From: Pseudomonas sp. Os17
GTDB lineage: Bacteria; Pseudomonadota; Gammaproteobacteria; Pseudomonadales; Pseudomonadaceae
Reading direction: 5' to 3'
NCBI RefSeq assembly: GCF_001547895.1
Contig: NZ_AP014627.1
Span: forward strand, 561,501 to 625,500
Length of the DNA stretch: 64,000 nt
The stretch's first letter is position 1. Each line of letters begins with the position of its first letter. A program made the translations under genes and the position numbers. Of this stretch, positions 9,089 to 18,122 are shown one piece after another. The notes under the pieces were generated by a model that was not told the origin of the DNA, did no database searches, and worked only from the letters and a program-made list of their open reading frames with translations.

Positions 9089-9158
9089 CTGCGGGCCCTG
9101 GTGGCCGCGGCGCCCTGGCTTGCCGCTTGCGGCTAGAGGCTTGCCCCTGCTTTTCAGT

Positions 9159-9164
9159 TATAAT
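9159..9164 (+). promoter_or_regulatory. Candidate sigma70 -10 box for the carbamoyltransferase operon
   Basis: A perfect TATAAT followed by a GC-rich CGCGCC discriminator, 93 bases before the carbamoyltransferase start. No convincing -35 box lies 17 bases upstream. Confidence 0.5.
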
Positions 9165-9256
9165 CGCGCCCTTTCGTTGTTTCTCGCCCCTTGCGAGCAC
9201 ACTTTATTTTCAAGGCGCATCGCGCCCGCATGCAGACTAAACGAGGCTAGACCCCT

Positions 9257-11014
9257 GTGGCATTGACGATTCTTGGCCTGTCCGGCGCCCTTAGCCATGA
9301 TCCTTCAGCAGCCCTGTATATCGACGGCAAGCTGATCGCGGCTGCTGAAGAAGAGCGTTTCGTGCGCGACAAGCATGCAAAGAACCGCATGCCCTACGAG
9401 TCGGCGAAGTTCTGCCTGGAACAGGCCGGGATCAAGCCTTCCGACGTTGACGTGGTAGCGATCCCCTTTGCTCCCATCAGCCTGTTCGGCAAGGCCCGCT
9501 GGCACTACGCCAAGCGTTACTGGTACGCCCCGGACCGCGCCCTGGACGCGATCCTGATGGGCAACCGTCGTTACAAGCGCTACCGCAAGAAGATCGTCTG
9601 GTGCCTGGAGCAACTGGGCTTTGACCCGAAAAAGGTCAAGATCGAGCCGGTGGAGCACCACCTGGCCCACGCCTCCAGTGCCTACCACTGCTCGGGCTTC
9701 AAGGAGAAGACCGCGATCCTCGGGATCGACGGCAAGGGCGAATACGCCACCACCTTCTTCGGCTATGGCGAGAACGGCAAGATCCACAAGATCAAGGAGT
9801 TCTTCGATCCGGACTCCCTGGGTGGCCTCTATGGCGCGATCACCGAGTTCCTCGGTTTCGAAATGCTCGATGGCGAGTTCAAGGTCATGGGCATGGCGCC
9901 TTATGGCGATGCCAGCAAGTACGATTTCTCGCGTCTGGCCAGCTTTGAAAACGGCGAGCTGGTGATCAACACCGACTACGCCAACGTCATCGGCCTGCGC
10001 CGCTACAAAGAGAAGGGCAAGGGCTTCTACTTCTCGCCAAAACTCATCGAGTGGCTGGGGCCCAAGCGCGAAGGCGACATCGCCGACGAGCCTTACATCC
10101 ACTACGCGGCGAGCATGCAGGCGCTGTTCGAGAAGCTGGCCCTGCAGATGATCGACCACTACCTGGGCGACATCCTCAAGGAAACCGGCAAGCTGGCCTT
10201 CGCCGGCGGCTGTGCGCTGAACGTCAAGCTGAACCAGAAGATCATTGCCCGTCCCGAGGTCAAGGAACTGTTCGTGCAGCCGGCGTCCGGCGACGCCGGT
10301 ACCGCCGTCGGTGCCGCGGCCTACGTTTCCCATGCCCGTGGGGTGCCGGTGGAGAAGATGGAACACGTCTATCTCGGCCCGTCCTACAGCAACGAAGACG
10401 TGATCGCCGCCTGTGCCCGCCACCCGAACAAACCGGCCTGGCGGCAGATCGACAACACCCCGGAACGCATCGCCAAGATCATGGTGGACGGCAACCCGGT
10501 GGCCTGGTTCCAGGGGCGCATGGAGTTCGGTCCGCGGGCCCTGGGCGGTCGCTCGATCATTGGTTGCCCGAGCGCCACGGGCGTGGCCGACCGGATCAAC
10601 GAGCAGATCAAGTTCCGCGAGCGCTGGAGGCCTTTCTGCCCGTCGATGCTCGACACCGTTGGTCCGCAAATGATCAAGGTCGACCATCCGGCGCCGTTCA
10701 TGACCTTCACCTTCGAAGTGGCTGAAGAGTGGAAGACCCGCGTGCCGGAAGTGGTCCACGAGGACGGCACGTCCCGGGCCCAGGTGCTCAAGCGTGAATA
10801 CAACCCGCGCTACTACGACATGATGAAGGCCCTGGAAGTCCTGACCGGCAACGGCGTGTCGCTGAACACCTCGCTCAACCGCCGCGGCGAGCCGATGATC
10901 TGTTCGCCTACCGACGCCTTGAACATGTTCTATGGGTCCGATCTGCAGTACCTGATCATGGAAGACATTCTGGTGGTCAAAGACGGCGTGGACCCTTATG
11001 ACACGCTCGGCTGA
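9257..11014 (+). CDS. wapO: Carbamoyltransferase (NodU/CmcH family) for LPS core
   Basis: Transfers a carbamoyl group from carbamoyl phosphate through a carbamoyl-adenylate. In P. aeruginosa the inner-core HepII carries 7-O-carbamate, and the PA5005-type enzyme in this position is the assigned transferase. The 585-residue protein shows both family domains: an N-terminal HSP70/actin-like fold with HHLAHASSAY near residue 134, and a C-terminal domain with FGPRALGGRSI near 425. The start is GTG (MALTILGLSGA). A candidate promoter precedes it, so it probably opens a second core operon. The next gene starts inside its last 17 bases. Confidence 0.9.
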   Translation: MALTILGLSGALSHDPSAALYIDGKLIAAAEEERFVRDKHAKNRMPYESAKFCLEQAGIKPSDVDVVAIPFAPISLFGKARWHYAKRYWYAPDRALDAILMGNRRYKRYRKKIVWCLEQLGFDPKKVKIEPVEHHLAHASSAYHCSGFKEKTAILGIDGKGEYATTFFGYGENGKIHKIKEFFDPDSLGGLYGAITEFLGFEMLDGEFKVMGMAPYGDASKYDFSRLASFENGELVINTDYANVIGLRRYKEKGKGFYFSPKLIEWLGPKREGDIADEPYIHYAASMQALFEKLALQMIDHYLGDILKETGKLAFAGGCALNVKLNQKIIARPEVKELFVQPASGDAGTAVGAAAYVSHARGVPVEKMEHVYLGPSYSNEDVIAACARHPNKPAWRQIDNTPERIAKIMVDGNPVAWFQGRMEFGPRALGGRSIIGCPSATGVADRINEQIKFRERWRPFCPSMLDTVGPQMIKVDHPAPFMTFTFEVAEEWKTRVPEVVHEDGTSRAQVLKREYNPRYYDMMKALEVLTGNGVSLNTSLNRRGEPMICSPTDALNMFYGSDLQYLIMEDILVVKDGVDPYDTLG

Positions 11015-12128
11015 ACGCCATGTGCTGCAGTTTTGTCACGGCTATGACGGGCCGTTCCTGGACTGCGCCCGGCAATACGCCAATCTGTTCGCCGGCAGCG
11101 GCTATCGGGTGACCACGGTGTTTCTGATCGGGGCCGCCGATGCCGATGTGGCGGCGGGCTGTGCGTCAGATGAAGTGCTGTTCATGGAATACAGCTCCAA
11201 GGCCATTCGTGGCCTGAAGCTGGGCGCGATCCGTGACTTGCGCAAGATTGCGGCCTCGCGCGATTTCAGCTTCTGCATCGCCCATCGCTTCAAGCCGATC
11301 TACATTGCCCTGCTGGGCACGGGCTTGCCGGTGATTGGCGTCCATCATGCGTTTTCCGATTACAAGCGTGGCAGCCGCAAGCTGTTTGCCCAGCTGTTCC
11401 GCAAACGCTTGAGCCTGCTCGGGGTGTCGGATGCGGTGCGTGACGATATGCGCGCCTGCCTGCCGAAATGGCCGGCGCAGCGCATTCAGACCCTGTACAA
11501 CCGTATCGACCTTGAGGCGCTGCAAGCCGAACAACTGAGCGCGGCCCAGGCCCGCAGCGAGCTGGGCCTGTCCGCTGAGGCCTGGATTGTCGGCAATGTC
11601 GGGCGCCTGCATCCGGACAAGGACCAGGCCACTCTGCTGCGGGGTTTTGCTGCCGCCGTGCCGCAATTGCCGCCACACAGCCAGCTGGCGATCCTGGGTA
11701 CCGGCCGCCTGGAGAAGGAGCTGAAATCCCTGGCCCGGGAACTGGGAATCGCCGATCGCGTGCTGTTCCTTGGGCAGGTGCCGCAGGCCCGGCGCTACTT
11801 CCGCGCGTTCGATGTGTTTGCCCTGAGCTCCGACCACGAGCCCTTTGGCATGGTCCTGCTGGAAGCCATGGCCGCCGGCGTGCCCCTTTTGGCCACCGCC
11901 TGTGGTGGTGCGAAGGAAGTGGTCGAGGGCGTGGGTATCTTGTTTCCGCTGGGTGACGTCGAGCACATGGCGCAAGGGCTGCAGCACCTGGCCGCGATGG
12001 ATGATCATCAGCGGCGGGTCTGCGCCGAATTGATGCTTGATCGCCTGCGTGAGCGTTTCTCCGACCGTGCCGTACGCGACGTATTCTGGCGTTTGCCGCA
12101 AGTCACCGATCTGACCGCGAGGGGCTGA
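10998..12128 (+). CDS. wapH: GT4 glycosyltransferase of LPS outer core (PA5004-like)
   Basis: 376 residues, GT4 fold. The C-terminal donor half has VGNVGRLHPDKDQ near residue 195 and SSDHEPFGMVLLEAMAAG near 275, with the E-x7-E pair. The position matches the PAO1 gene assigned to an outer-core glucose transfer, but the linkage cannot be read from sequence. The start codon lies 17 bases inside the carbamoyltransferase and its stop shares bases with the next ATG, so the three are translationally coupled. Confidence 0.82.
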   Translation: MTRSAERHVLQFCHGYDGPFLDCARQYANLFAGSGYRVTTVFLIGAADADVAAGCASDEVLFMEYSSKAIRGLKLGAIRDLRKIAASRDFSFCIAHRFKPIYIALLGTGLPVIGVHHAFSDYKRGSRKLFAQLFRKRLSLLGVSDAVRDDMRACLPKWPAQRIQTLYNRIDLEALQAEQLSAAQARSELGLSAEAWIVGNVGRLHPDKDQATLLRGFAAAVPQLPPHSQLAILGTGRLEKELKSLARELGIADRVLFLGQVPQARRYFRAFDVFALSSDHEPFGMVLLEAMAAGVPLLATACGGAKEVVEGVGILFPLGDVEHMAQGLQHLAAMDDHQRRVCAELMLDRLRERFSDRAVRDVFWRLPQVTDLTARG

Positions 12129-13024
12129 TGCTCAATCGATTTCAAGGCTGGCGCGAACGCGGCTGGTCAGTCATTGACGCATCGACCTATGCCGATGCCT
12201 GGCAGCGCTTTGGTGGCAGCGTGGCGACTCACCCGCTGGTGGTCGAGCAGCTGGCGGACCTGGCGCAGATTCCCGTGCGTTATCTGGCCTGGGAACACAA
12301 CGGCCAGTTGCAGGCGGCCATCGCCACGTGGGGGCGTGATCTGGCGCTGTCCAAGGACGTGCTCAAGCGTGCCGGCAAGAAGGGATTGTTCGATATCGGC
12401 AATGCCGAGCTGATCCTGCCGGCCGCCGCGGAGGCCCAGGCCGTACTGCGCCATCGCGGACGTTATCTTTCCGCGCTCAACCAGGGGCGCTTCACCGCCC
12501 TCAGACCCCAAGCCGAACAATTGGCCATGGCCCGCACTCCGGAAGAGTTGTCGAAGAAGTTTCGCTACAACCAGCGCCGCGAACTGCGCCTGCTGGAGGA
12601 GGCCGGCGGCGTGGTGCGTGCAGTCACTGATTTCAGCAGTGCTGAGCTGGCGGCGATCTACTGTGATCTGTTCCAGCGTCGCTGGGGTTTTGCCGCGACG
12701 GGGGCCGAGCGCATGGCCGAGGTATTGGAGCGCCTGCGCGAGCTGCTGATTGGCTCGGTGATCTTTCTCAACGATGCGCCGATTGCCGTGCAGTTGATCT
12801 ACCGGGTCGAAGCCCCGCAGTGGATCAGCGTCGAGTACGTCAATGGGGGGGTCGATCCCGAGACGCGGGAGTTCAGCCCCGGCAGTGTGCTGAGTTTCCT
12901 CAATACCCAGAGCGCCTGGGAGCAGGCCCGGGCCTTGAACAAGCCGCTGCGTTTTTCCTTCGGTCGCGCCGATCGTGAATACAAGGATCGTTGGTGCAAT
13001 CCTGTGCCGGTTTTCCAGGTGTGA
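12128..13024 (+). CDS. Mig-14 family protein
   Basis: 298 residues resembling Mig-14, a Salmonella protein linked to survival in macrophages and resistance to antimicrobial peptides, with a GNAT-like fold in the C-terminal half. Visible landmarks are KKFRYNQRREL near residue 140 and the C-terminal FGRADREYKDRW. No signal peptide or membrane segment is visible. It overlaps the upstream GT4 stop by one base and ends 8 bases before dnpA, so it sits within the core-decoration operon. The biochemical role is unknown; an acyl transfer to LPS or peptide is only a guess. Confidence 0.75.
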   Translation: MLNRFQGWRERGWSVIDASTYADAWQRFGGSVATHPLVVEQLADLAQIPVRYLAWEHNGQLQAAIATWGRDLALSKDVLKRAGKKGLFDIGNAELILPAAAEAQAVLRHRGRYLSALNQGRFTALRPQAEQLAMARTPEELSKKFRYNQRRELRLLEEAGGVVRAVTDFSSAELAAIYCDLFQRRWGFAATGAERMAEVLERLRELLIGSVIFLNDAPIAVQLIYRVEAPQWISVEYVNGGVDPETREFSPGSVLSFLNTQSAWEQARALNKPLRFSFGRADREYKDRWCNPVPVFQV

Positions 13025-13032
13025 GTCCGTCC

Positions 13033-14439
13033 ATGAGTCGCAAGCAGCAATTGCTCAAGCGCCACCGGCGCAACAAACGAATCGTCCTGTTGGCGGGTCT
13101 GGTCCTGTTGCTGCTGGTGGGGGTGCTGGTGGCCTGGTGGTTGCCGCTGCTGTTGGCGGTGCTTGGCTGGCTGGCTCATGAGGCCTGGTTTGCCGATCAC
13201 CTGTTCTACTCGCCCAAGGATGACTACTGCTACGACTTCGGTCATGAAGCCCGGCAGTTCGCGGTGCGTCTGGAGGCGGGGCGTTTGTTGCTGTATCCGG
13301 CGCCAGAGTTGGGCGCGGATGAAACCCTGATTCTCGGAGTGCAGGTCAAGAGCTCCTGGATCGGGCGATTTCTCGACCCGGCCATTGAGGTGCTGGGTGG
13401 TCCGAGCGCTGATCGCCAGGCGTTCGAGCGCGGGGTCAATGGCCTGCGCTATCTCAACCTCAGTGGCCTGGCCGGTCCCCTGGTTCGCGGCGAGCTGCAA
13501 CTGCGCGGGCGCTTCTGCCGGATTCAGGTCCAGCCTCGGTTGCTGGCTTGGCGCGACCCCGACTACCGGCGTCAGCGGGTGATGGTGATCGCACCCCATG
13601 CCGATGATGCCGAACTGGCAGCCTTCGGCTTGTACAGTCAGGCTGACGAAGCCTGGATCGTGACCCTGACGGCGGGTGAAATCGAGGCCGAACATTATCA
13701 GGCCATGGGCATGAGCCCGGTCGAGGCGGCGCGTATCAAGGGCCGCCTGCGGGCCTGGGACAGTATCGCCGTGCCTCGCTGGGCCGGAGTGCCCGAGGCT
13801 CACTGCGTGCAATTGGGGTATTTCTGCCTGCAACTGCCGGCCATGCAGGCCGATCCGCAGCAGCCGGTAGCCTCGCGTGAGGCGCAGTTGAGCGATATCC
13901 GCCTGTTCCGCCAGTTCAATCCGTTCCCCTTGCCTGCTGATCGGGACGGCCTGCCGACCTGGGACAACCTGCTGGCGGATCTGCGGGCGCTGTTGCTCAA
14001 GGCCCGGCCTGAAGTGATAGTGCTGCCGCACCCGTCATTGGACCCGCATCCCGACCATATCTGCGCCCAGGCGGCGGTGATGCAGGCCTTGCAAGGGTTG
14101 GACTGGCAACCGCACACCGTGCTCGGGTACGCCAACCACCTGCATGACAACGACCGCTGGCCCATGGGCGATTCTGGAGCCGGCGTCGCCTTGCCACCGC
14201 TCTTCGATGCGACGGCCGCCTTGCGTCCGTGGTGCCTGTCGCTGTCCCAGGCCGAGCAGTTTGACAAGGCCATGGCGCTGGGGATGATGCATGATTTGCA
14301 GCCCAAAATGCCGTTCAAGCGGCGCCTGCGCAGGTCGATACAGTGGCTTATTGCTAGTAGAGTGCCTTCGACCTTGGGAGAGAATGAATTCTTTCGCAAG
14401 GCGGTCCGTCGACATGAACTGTTCTGGCGGTTGAAGTAG
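13033..14439 (+). CDS. dnpA: Membrane-anchored PIG-L-type de-N-acetylase
   Basis: 468 residues. An N-terminal hydrophobic segment (about residues 17-48) anchors it. The zinc-dependent PIG-L deacetylase domain shows APHADD at 187-192 and DPHPDH at 337-342. DnpA of P. aeruginosa, in the same LPS locus, affects fluoroquinolone persistence; the substrate is thought to be an N-acetylated core sugar. The frame opens at 12991, but the ATG at 13033 (MSRKQQLLK) follows the Mig-14-like stop closely and gives the expected cytoplasmic tail plus membrane segment. Confidence 0.85.
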   Translation: MSRKQQLLKRHRRNKRIVLLAGLVLLLLVGVLVAWWLPLLLAVLGWLAHEAWFADHLFYSPKDDYCYDFGHEARQFAVRLEAGRLLLYPAPELGADETLILGVQVKSSWIGRFLDPAIEVLGGPSADRQAFERGVNGLRYLNLSGLAGPLVRGELQLRGRFCRIQVQPRLLAWRDPDYRRQRVMVIAPHADDAELAAFGLYSQADEAWIVTLTAGEIEAEHYQAMGMSPVEAARIKGRLRAWDSIAVPRWAGVPEAHCVQLGYFCLQLPAMQADPQQPVASREAQLSDIRLFRQFNPFPLPADRDGLPTWDNLLADLRALLLKARPEVIVLPHPSLDPHPDHICAQAAVMQALQGLDWQPHTVLGYANHLHDNDRWPMGDSGAGVALPPLFDATAALRPWCLSLSQAEQFDKAMALGMMHDLQPKMPFKRRLRRSIQWLIASRVPSTLGENEFFRKAVRRHELFWRLK

Positions 14440-14497
14440 CGATAAACGACACAATCGTAGGAGTGTTTGCTCCCCCCAATCCGACAGCGAGTTCTTT

Positions 14498-15382
14498 GTG
14501 ATCAATCCATGTCCGCGCATCTTGTTCGTCATTCCCTACTTTGGTCGCTGGCCATTCTGGATGCCGTTCTTTCTTGAAAGTTGCCGGCGTAATCCGGACA
14601 TCGACTGGCTGTTGTTCAGCGATTGCGGTACTCCGGATAACATGCCGCCCAACGTTCGTATCGAAAGCATCAGCTTCACCGATTACTGCGCTTTGGTATC
14701 TCGGCGTCTGGGCATTGATTTCGCACCCAATGCCGCCTACAAGCTCTGCGATATCAAGCCGGCATTGGGGCATATTCATGCTGATCGGCTGGAGGGCTAC
14801 GACTTCTGGGGGTTTGGCGATATCGACCTGATCTACGGTGATCTGCGGGCCTACTTCACTGCAGATCGTCTAGCGGGCTACGACCTGTTCTCCACCCATG
14901 AGCGCCGGGTTGCTGGGCACTTGTGCCTGATGCGCAACACTGCCCGCAAGCGTGAGCTGTTCATGAAGATCAAGGATTGGCAGGTACGCTTCACCGATCA
15001 GGAGCATCACGCGTTGGATGAGGGAGCGTTCAGTCGGATCTTCCTTTGGCGCAAGAATTTCCCCGAGCCGCTGTTCAAACTGGTGGGCAAGTTCAATCCA
15101 TGGCGCCGTCGCAGTGAGTTCACCGAGGCCTTTAGTACACCCGGTGGAGTGATCAAGTGGCATGACGGAAGCCATGATTTTCCGAGCCACTGGTTCTGGA
15201 GGAATGGACGCCTGACCAATGATCGCGACGCAGATCGCAGTTTTCCGTATTTCCACTTTGTATGCTGGAAGCGTAACGAGTGGTCGCGTTTACCTGAACC
15301 CGATGCACAGTTAGTCAACGCGTTGGCCAGTGAGTCGTCCTGGATCATCGATGCCACAGGTTTCCACCGGGGAGAGTTATGA
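14498..15382 (+). CDS. DUF6625-type putative glycosyltransferase
   Basis: 294 residues from a GTG start (MINPCPRILFVIPYFG). It resembles the DUF6625 family found in polysaccharide loci. GFGDIDLIYGD (D108, D110) looks like a D-x-D metal/nucleotide-sugar motif, and FSTHERRVAGHLCL follows. The start lacks a strong ribosome-binding site, so the exact N-terminus is uncertain. It overlaps the next GT4 gene by four bases. Base composition is clearly less GC-rich than in dnpA, which may mean transfer. I expect it to add a sugar to the outer core, but the reaction is not established. Confidence 0.7.
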   Translation: MINPCPRILFVIPYFGRWPFWMPFFLESCRRNPDIDWLLFSDCGTPDNMPPNVRIESISFTDYCALVSRRLGIDFAPNAAYKLCDIKPALGHIHADRLEGYDFWGFGDIDLIYGDLRAYFTADRLAGYDLFSTHERRVAGHLCLMRNTARKRELFMKIKDWQVRFTDQEHHALDEGAFSRIFLWRKNFPEPLFKLVGKFNPWRRRSEFTEAFSTPGGVIKWHDGSHDFPSHWFWRNGRLTNDRDADRSFPYFHFVCWKRNEWSRLPEPDAQLVNALASESSWIIDATGFHRGEL

Positions 15383-16530
15383 GTCAGCGCTTCAAGGTCC
15401 TGCAATTGCAGCCGGACTACAACGTCAAGTCCCACGACTTCGCCGACCTGGCGGAGCAGATCGTCAAGGCCTTGCCGGCTGACCGGTATGAGATGACGGC
15501 GGCGTTCCTGCGTGGGCGTCCCGGCCCGACTGATCCGGTCAGCCGGGCCGATCATTCGGTGTATTTCGAGTTTTCCGACAAGTCCCTGAAAGGCATGCGC
15601 CTGCGGGCCATGTGGCGGTTGTATCAGTTCTGCCGCCAGGAAAAGTTCGATGTGGTGATCTGCAATCGCTTCAAGCCGGTGAACATGATGCTGACCCTCA
15701 ACCGTTGGTTGAAGGTTCCACTGTGCATCGGCATTTCCCATGGTTTTGGTGAGTACGACCGGCTTTACCGGCGGCGTCAGACCCAGCGGCTGATCGACCG
15801 GCATTGGCGCTTTGTCGGTGTATCGCCCGCGGTCAAACAGTACCTGCTGGATTGCCGATGCGGTTTCACCGACGAGAACACCTGGGCGATTACCAACGCC
15901 ATCGATATTGAGCAGGCTGAGGCCTTGCAGCACTCCCGCGAGCGCTCTCGCGAACTGCTGGGGCTTGATCCTTCGGTGCGCCTGATCGGTGCTTTGGGGC
16001 GTCTGGTGCCTGTCAAGGGGCACACTTACCTTCTTCAGGCGTTTGCCCAGCTCAAGGACAAGTACCCGCAGACCCAACTGGCCATCATCGGTGCCGGGCG
16101 CGAAGAGTCCAATCTTCGAGGAGAGATCGAGCGTCTTGGATTGCAAGGGCGTGCTCACTTGTTGGGCTTCAAGGAAAACGCCCTGCAGTATGTGCGAGCC
16201 TTCGACATCTGGACCATGCCCTCCCTGGCTGAGGGCCTGGGCTTGGCTTTGCTGGAAGGCATGAGTGGGCAATTGCCAGTGATCGCCTCCAATGTTCCGG
16301 CGATGCTGCCGCTGATTGAAGGTGCTGGTGGCCTGGCGGTGGAGCCGGCCAATGTACCGGCGCTGGTTGTGGCTCTGGACAGTTACCTGGAGCTTTCTGA
16401 TGAGGCGCTGGCGGAAAAGGGCCAGCAAGCATATCGCTACTTGCAGAAAGAACATGACATTGAGGTATTCCGCGAGGAGTACCTGCAACTGATCGACTCG
16501 GGATTGAGTCAGACGGGCAAGAGGCAGTAA
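15379..16530 (+). CDS. ssg: GT4 glycosyltransferase, Ssg-like
   Basis: 383 residues, GT4 fold: HGFGEYDR near 117, IGALGRLVPVKGH near 200, and PSLAEGLGLALLEGM near 278 with the E-x7-E donor motif. Gene order (just before a WapR-like GT2) matches Ssg of pseudomonads, whose loss alters LPS O-chains, exopolysaccharide and surface behaviour. It overlaps the upstream gene by four bases and the downstream one by one. The linkage made is not readable from sequence. Confidence 0.78.
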   Translation: MSQRFKVLQLQPDYNVKSHDFADLAEQIVKALPADRYEMTAAFLRGRPGPTDPVSRADHSVYFEFSDKSLKGMRLRAMWRLYQFCRQEKFDVVICNRFKPVNMMLTLNRWLKVPLCIGISHGFGEYDRLYRRRQTQRLIDRHWRFVGVSPAVKQYLLDCRCGFTDENTWAITNAIDIEQAEALQHSRERSRELLGLDPSVRLIGALGRLVPVKGHTYLLQAFAQLKDKYPQTQLAIIGAGREESNLRGEIERLGLQGRAHLLGFKENALQYVRAFDIWTMPSLAEGLGLALLEGMSGQLPVIASNVPAMLPLIEGAGGLAVEPANVPALVVALDSYLELSDEALAEKGQQAYRYLQKEHDIEVFREEYLQLIDSGLSQTGKRQ

Positions 16531-17414
16531 TGACAGACCAGCAACCTGTGGTGACGGTGATCATCGCCTCCTACAACCATGCGCCTTACATCGAGCAGAG
16601 CATTCTCAGTGTGCTCAACCAGACATATTCGAATATCGAGTTGCTGGTGGTGGATGATGGTTCAAGTGATGACAGTGTCGAGCGTATCCGACGCTTGCAG
16701 GAGCAACATGGCTTTGACTTCCGGGTTCAGCAAAACCAGGGGCTGACCAATACCCTCAATGGTGCCATCGCCCGGGCCAAGGGCAGCCTGATCGCGCCCT
16801 TCGGCTCCGACGACATCATGCTGCCAGAGCGTATTGCGACCCAGGTTGCCTATATGGAGGGCAAGCCTGAAGTGGGAATCTGCGCGGGCAATATCGAGCT
16901 GATCGACAGTGACGGCAATCTATTTCCCGAAAAACGCCAGCGCCGTGACGTACCGTTCCGGCGATTGAACTTCGAGGACATGTTCCTTGAGCGCAAGCCT
17001 TATCCACCTGCACCCACTTTGATGATTCGTCGTGAGGCACTGGAGAAGGTCGGTGGTTTCGACCCGAATATCCGCCTCGAGGACTTGCTGATCGAGTTGA
17101 AGATTACTCGTGCCGGCTACTTTATCGATGGCTTGAACGTGTTGATGGCGCGTTATCGCAAGCACGCCACCAACTCCTACAAGAACCACCGCTTCATGAT
17201 CGACAACATCTTGCGCTCCTACGCCTTGTTCAGTGATCACCCGCTGTACGACGAGGTACGCTACAAGTTCCTCAGCTCGATGTTTCTCAAGGTGTCCAAT
17301 CGCGATCGTAAACTGGCCCGAGAGTTATTGGCGCAGATCCCGCTCAAGGCCTGGAACAAGAAGACCTGGCGGGGCTTGGCTCGTCTGTATTTTTCGCCGC
17401 TGGAAAAAGACTGA
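16530..17414 (+). CDS. wapR: GT2 glycosyltransferase, WapR-like rhamnosyltransferase
   Basis: 294 residues, GT2 (GT-A) fold: VTVIIASYNHAPYIEQSI at the N-terminus, VVDDGSSDDS near 47 and FGSDDIM near 91 (the D-x-D position), then APTLMIRREALEKVGGFD near 163. In P. aeruginosa WapR adds the alpha-1,3-rhamnose that accepts O-antigen. Position and length fit; the donor sugar is inferred by homology only. It shares one base with the upstream stop. Confidence 0.8.
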   Translation: MTDQQPVVTVIIASYNHAPYIEQSILSVLNQTYSNIELLVVDDGSSDDSVERIRRLQEQHGFDFRVQQNQGLTNTLNGAIARAKGSLIAPFGSDDIMLPERIATQVAYMEGKPEVGICAGNIELIDSDGNLFPEKRQRRDVPFRRLNFEDMFLERKPYPPAPTLMIRREALEKVGGFDPNIRLEDLLIELKITRAGYFIDGLNVLMARYRKHATNSYKNHRFMIDNILRSYALFSDHPLYDEVRYKFLSSMFLKVSNRDRKLARELLAQIPLKAWNKKTWRGLARLYFSPLEKD

Positions 17415-17428
17415 AGGGGCGCCTAGTC

Positions 17429-18049
17429 ATGGGCTGGATTCAACGCTTTCTTGAAAAGCGCACCAAGCGTGCGGTCCGCAAATTGCCAAAAATCGAGCGG
17501 GGCGTAGTGCGTTTTCAGCAGCGCTACCCCGGTTACAGCATCGGCCCCGGCAGTTATGGCTTGCCGGAGGTGCATGACTGGCAGGAAGGCTCCACCCTGA
17601 GCATTGGCGCATATTGTTCGATCGCCGAGGGCGTGCAAATTTTCCTCGGGGGGCACCATCGTGCCGACTGGGTGACCACCTATCCTTTTCCAGCGATGCT
17701 GCCCCAGGCTGCTCATATCAGGGGTTACGCCGGCACTAATGGAGATGTGCGAGTGGGCAGTGATGTGTGGCTGTGCTCCAACTGCACGGTGTTATCCGGT
17801 GTGACCATCGGTCATGGCGCGATTGTTGCGGCGGGGGCTTTAGTCACCAAGGATGTGGAGCCTTATGCGGTGGTTGGTGGCAATCCTGCACGCTTCTTGC
17901 GCTGGCGCTTTCCTGAGGAGCAGCGCCAGAAGTTGCTTCAGAGCGCCTGGTGGGACTGGCCGGAAGCTGAGCTGCATGGACTTGTCGATAAGCTGTGTAG
18001 CGATGATATCGAAGGCTTTCTAGCCTATGCACGACAACGCTCAGCCTGA
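17429..18049 (+). CDS. Hexapeptide-repeat O-acetyltransferase (CatB/VatD-like)
   Basis: 206 residues with a left-handed beta-helix region at about 55-160: SIGAYCSIAEGVQIFLGG, then the GGHHRADWVTTYPF loop typical of xenobiotic/sugar acetyltransferases of the CatB group, then IGHGAIVAAGALVTKDVEPY and VVGGNPARFLRWRF. It should move acetyl from acetyl-CoA to a sugar hydroxyl. Position at the end of the outer-core run points to LPS core or O-chain O-acetylation rather than drug resistance. It lies 14 bases after wapR, in the same operon. Confidence 0.82.
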   Translation: MGWIQRFLEKRTKRAVRKLPKIERGVVRFQQRYPGYSIGPGSYGLPEVHDWQEGSTLSIGAYCSIAEGVQIFLGGHHRADWVTTYPFPAMLPQAAHIRGYAGTNGDVRVGSDVWLCSNCTVLSGVTIGHGAIVAAGALVTKDVEPYAVVGGNPARFLRWRFPEEQRQKLLQSAWWDWPEAELHGLVDKLCSDDIEGFLAYARQRSA

Positions 18050-18072
18050 ACTTTAGAGTCCTCTCTGATTTG

Positions 18073-18105
18073 AGCCCATGACCGCAGTGTTTGGTGTCAT
18101 GGGCT
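18073..18105. terminator. Hairpin between convergent acetyltransferase and ligase genes
   Basis: A 10-bp perfect inverted repeat (AGCCCATGAC / GTCATGGGCT) with a 13-base loop lies between the two converging genes. The flanking T content is low, so it is probably a terminator of modest strength acting both ways. Confidence 0.5.
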
Positions 18106-18122
18106 TATGTTGGACCAACGAC

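Noticed and set aside
17429..18049. Chloramphenicol/streptogramin acetyltransferase resistance gene
   Set aside because: It resembles CatB/VatD in fold motifs, but its place at the end of an LPS glycosyltransferase run favours sugar O-acetylation.
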